Origin: HK1 sp965202875
GTDB lineage: Bacteria > Pseudomonadota > Gammaproteobacteria > HK1
Direction of reading: 5' to 3'
NCBI GenBank assembly: GCA_965202875.1
Contig: OZ241870.1
Span: 2,666,001 to 2,730,000, forward strand
Length of the DNA: 64,000 bases
The notes beneath the pieces were generated by a model. It saw nothing but the letters and a program-made list of their open reading frames with translations, ran no database searches and was not told where the DNA came from. The stretch's first letter is position 1. Each line of letters opens with the position of its first letter. The position numbers were made by a program, and so were the translations under genes. Shown here piece after piece: positions 61,609 through 64,000 of the stretch.

Positions 61609-62757
61609 GTGAACACAGTGCAGGGGCGGCGTTCACCGGCGCCCGCCGTGGGGTGGTGGCTGATCACATGCGCGGCGCTTGTCTGCGCGATGGTCGTCGT
61701 CGGGGGGGTGACCCGGCTGACCGGCTCGGGGCTCTCCATGGTCCGGTGGCACCCGGTCTCGGGGATGCTGCCGCCGTTCGGCGAAGATGCCTGGAGACGC
61801 GAGTTCGAAGCGTACCGTGCATCCCCCGAGTACCGGCTGGTCAACCGCGGGATGTCCCTCGCACAGTTCAAGCGCATCTTCCGGATGGAGTACGCCCACC
61901 GCATGCTTGGGCGCGGGGTCGGCGTCGTTTTCCTGGTTCCGTTCCTCGTATTCCTTGCGATGCGGGCGATCCCCGGAGCAATGGTCCCGCAACTCGCTGC
62001 CGTGTTCATGCTCGGGGCGGCGCAGGGCGTGCTCGGTTGGTACATGGTCAGGAGCGGACTCGTGGACGAGCCGCGTGTGAGCCAGTACCGACTCGCGGCC
62101 CACCTCTCACTCGCGGTGGTGATCTACCTCTGGCTGCTCGTGCTCGGGTTGCGCACGCTTGGCGGAGGCGCCCCGGGCGCGGGTGGCGGCGGCGACGGCG
62201 ACGCTTCGGCGCGGCACGACGGCGGCAGGGATGCCGGCGGTCCGAGGGGGGAGCGTGGCAGCGTCGGCGACGCCGGTGCTCCCGGGTGGAGTGGCGCCTC
62301 CGCCGCCCGGTGGCTGGCCCTCACCGCAGGAGCGTCGATCTTCGTCACTCTGGTCGCGGGTGCGTTCGTCGCCGGGTTGAAAGCCGGTCATGTCCATCCG
62401 ACGTTTCCGAAGATGGGCGGGTTCTGGGTGCCGCCCGGGATGTTCGAACTCTCACCTTGGTGGCGGAACCTCTTCGAACACCCGGTCACCGCGCAATTTG
62501 CGCACAGGGTGCTGGCGTTGGTGAGTTGCCTCGCAGTGCTCGCCGCCTGGGGCGCGAGCGCCGCGAGCGGTGCCCCGCGACGAGCCCGTCTCTGGGCACA
62601 CGCAAGCCTGTTCACGGTGGTCGCGCAGATCATGCTCGGCGTCGCCACCCTGTTGCTCCACGTGCCGATTCCGCTGGCCGCCGGCCACCAAGCGGGGGCG
62701 GTCGCGCTATTGACGTGCGTGGCGGGGCTCCACCATGCACTCGGTCGCCGGCTTTGA
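61609..62757 (+). CDS. Heme A synthase (COX15/CtaA family)
   Basis: Membrane enzyme converting heme O to heme A for aa3-type cytochrome oxidase. The 382 residues start at GTG 61609 (or GTG 61618). Two four-helix bundles are visible, with GGVTRLTGSGLSMVRWHPVSG and the heme-ligand His in YAHRMLGRG, AAHLSLAVV, FAHRVLALV and AGHQAGAVALL. Between the bundles lies a loop of about 50 residues made almost only of Gly, Ala, Asp, Ser and Arg (GGGAPGAGGGGDGDASARHD...), longer than I know for the family. Confidence 0.92.
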   Translation: MNTVQGRRSPAPAVGWWLITCAALVCAMVVVGGVTRLTGSGLSMVRWHPVSGMLPPFGEDAWRREFEAYRASPEYRLVNRGMSLAQFKRIFRMEYAHRMLGRGVGVVFLVPFLVFLAMRAIPGAMVPQLAAVFMLGAAQGVLGWYMVRSGLVDEPRVSQYRLAAHLSLAVVIYLWLLVLGLRTLGGGAPGAGGGGDGDASARHDGGRDAGGPRGERGSVGDAGAPGWSGASAARWLALTAGASIFVTLVAGAFVAGLKAGHVHPTFPKMGGFWVPPGMFELSPWWRNLFEHPVTAQFAHRVLALVSCLAVLAAWGASAASGAPRRARLWAHASLFTVVAQIMLGVATLLLHVPIPLAAGHQAGAVALLTCVAGLHHALGRRL

Positions 62758-63290
62758 GCCGCGAAGCCTCTTCGCCGGGCAGCAGTCGATCCATCTCGCC
62801 GGCCGCCGGCCATCGGGCAGGAGCGACCGCGCTGCCGGAGGACGTCACGGTACCTCGGCACGTACCGGGCCACCGAATCCTGGGCCGCGCGATCACTTCC
62901 CCGGATCTTGCGGGGCCCCGGGTGTTCGGGCGCCGACGCCGACGACAAGCGCCACGGCCTGGGGGATCTCAGGGCATCGGGACGTTCGCCGAAGCGGCGG
63001 GGAGTGCCAGGCTTTCGGAGCGGGGAGGACTGCACCCTTTGCCGCGGCACGACGCTTCGGGCGCCAAGCGGCAGGCCGGCCTCTTCCCTTGTGCGGGAGC
63101 GCCAGGACAGGGGGTGCTCGTGCTCCCGCTCGCTCCCCGGAGGGAGCAGCGCCCGTGACCACCACTTCCAGGCCGCTCCGATGGGGCGTCGCCAAAAATG
63201 ACGGACCGCCGAGCGACGTGCTTCTCGGCGTGCCGAAGAAAGCGCATGGTGTGAAGACCGCCCGCTGCCGTCGTGCTTTCCCTGGGACTC
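62758..63290. other. Gene-free stretch between the COX15/CtaA gene and the TPR gene
   Basis: 533 bp between convergent genes. Frames on both strands are open but show no conserved features, so I call no gene, repeat or RNA here. Confidence 0.55.
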
Positions 63291-64000
63291 TCACGGGTCG
63301 CGAGCGGAGACGCGCGGTCCGCGGCCGCGCCGGCACAGACACGAGGACTCGATCGGCACGTCCGTCCTCGCAAGCGCCATGGCGAGCCTAGGGGCGATCA
63401 GCTCCGCCTCCGCCCGCTTGCCCAGGCGCATCAGGCATTCGTGAAATCCATGCAGGCTCCAGACGTTCTCCGGATGTCGGCAGGTTCGGGACAGGGTGTC
63501 GTCGAGCCCGAGGTCGGCCCGGTAGACGGCCTCTGCCTCATCGACCCGGCCCTGCTCCAGCAGGAGCGCGCCGAGCGCGTGCCGTGGCTGCTGCATCCAG
63601 CCCCAGGGCTCGTCGTAGGGAAGCGCGTCGGCAAGCCGGGCCGCCGCCCTCAGGTGCTCGAACGCGGCCTCGTGCTCGCCCGTTCGGTACTCCACCTCGC
63701 CGTGCAGCATTTCGGCCGCGACGGCGAGGATGTCGAGACAGGTGTTGTTGAACACGGTGCGCGTGGCGGGCACCCGGTCCACCGCGGTCTCGAAACGCGC
63801 CCGCTCGGCCACGGCCGCGGGCACGTCCTCCAGCACCGCGTGAGCGAGCCCCTTGGCGTAGTGCAGCATCGCGGTGGTCGTGCAGTAGAGCGTACGGTCC
63901 GCCGGCGGATCCATGGCGAGGATCTCGCGCCATCGGCCGAAGCGGATGGGTGCGTGCACCTGCATTGCCACATAGCCCTCCAGCCAGTCGGCCATCGGTG
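63291..64000 (-). CDS. TPR-repeat protein, C-terminal ~236 residues (5' end beyond right edge)
   Basis: The frame is open to the right edge. The visible part has TPR-type helices (LYCTTTAMLHYAKGLAHAVLEDVPAAVAERARFETAV, EVEYRTGEHEAAFEHLRAAARLADALPYDEPWGWMQQPRHALGALLLEQGRVDEAEAVYRADLG) and the ending HPENVWSLHGFHECLMRLGKRAEAELI...VPIESSCLCR. I recall similar ~550-residue TPR proteins with a Cys-rich end, but no function is known to me. Confidence 0.8.
   Translation of the reverse strand, partial: PMADWLEGYVAMQVHAPIRFGRWREILAMDPPADRTLYCTTTAMLHYAKGLAHAVLEDVPAAVAERARFETAVDRVPATRTVFNNTCLDILAVAAEMLHGEVEYRTGEHEAAFEHLRAAARLADALPYDEPWGWMQQPRHALGALLLEQGRVDEAEAVYRADLGLDDTLSRTCRHPENVWSLHGFHECLMRLGKRAEAELIAPRLAMALARTDVPIESSCLCRRGRGPRVSARDP

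Noticed and set aside
62893..63342. Minus-strand 149-codon frame between the COX15/CtaA and TPR genes
   Set aside because: Ala/Arg/Pro-rich composition without domain, signal or ribosome site.

Overview
The window is one contiguous GC-rich bacterial chromosome segment. Gene order points to a gammaproteobacterium: tRNA-Tyr/Gly/Thr-tuf-tRNA-Trp-secE-nusG-rplKAJL-rpoBC, dprA/topA/tsaC/hemF, def-fmt-rsmB-ntrYX-trkAH, and yebC-ruvCAB-tolQRAB-pal-cpoB, with CCA encoded in every tRNA. This is inference from synteny; no search was run.

The most remarkable region is 1-9098. RNA polymerase is built abnormally here. RpoB (beta) is about 2230 residues instead of about 1350. A 519-residue N-terminal extension carries a PD-(D/E)XK nuclease-type domain, a small helical/winged-helix-like domain and two duplicated linkers. 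A second, divergent copy of the same nuclease domain (about 328 residues) sits inside the dispensable region (beta-i9/SI2) of the same protein. RpoC (beta'), which runs off the left edge, is interrupted just before its F-loop by a segment resembling the small domain in the RpoB extension. All guests are in frame, both nuclease copies keep D...ExK residues, and no intein signatures are visible. I regard this as the possible undescribed system: nuclease modules accreted onto the catalytic core of RNA polymerase.

9327-14947 holds the translation/transcription housekeeping genes and four tRNAs, plus copy 1 of a ~185-bp AT-rich MITE-like element with 10-bp target duplications. 15065-23983 is an all-minus catabolic/transport island beside tRNA-Tyr: two creatinase/DoeA-like M24 proteins, a TauD-type dioxygenase, a fused two-domain ABC permease, a DapA-family lyase, a substrate-binding protein, a glutamine amidotransferase and a GntR/FCD regulator, with no cognate ATPase. 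24288-30393 carries hemF, tsaC, a dead purE (split by MITE copy 2 and two frameshifts), topA and dprA.

30735-41512 (plus strand) carries def, fmt, rsmB, a DUF4390 gene, ntrYX, trkA, trkH and a small TPR gene. Several junctions contain diverged tandem copies of the upstream gene's 3' end. 41858-43189 is a class III aminotransferase and 43469-44554 an AI-2E/PerM permease. 44640-52852 is the Tol-Pal and Ruv cluster. 52908-58906 contains a truncated deformylase relic, an MFS exporter, a 19-bp minisatellite and a molybdate ABC operon interrupted by a lower-GC islet with two small unknown genes. 59075-62757 has tRNA-Leu, rnr and a COX15/CtaA gene, and a TPR gene runs off the right edge.

The decayed purE, the deformylase relic, the two MITE copies, the minisatellites and the gene-end duplications together suggest a genome under relaxed selection, perhaps host-associated (inference).
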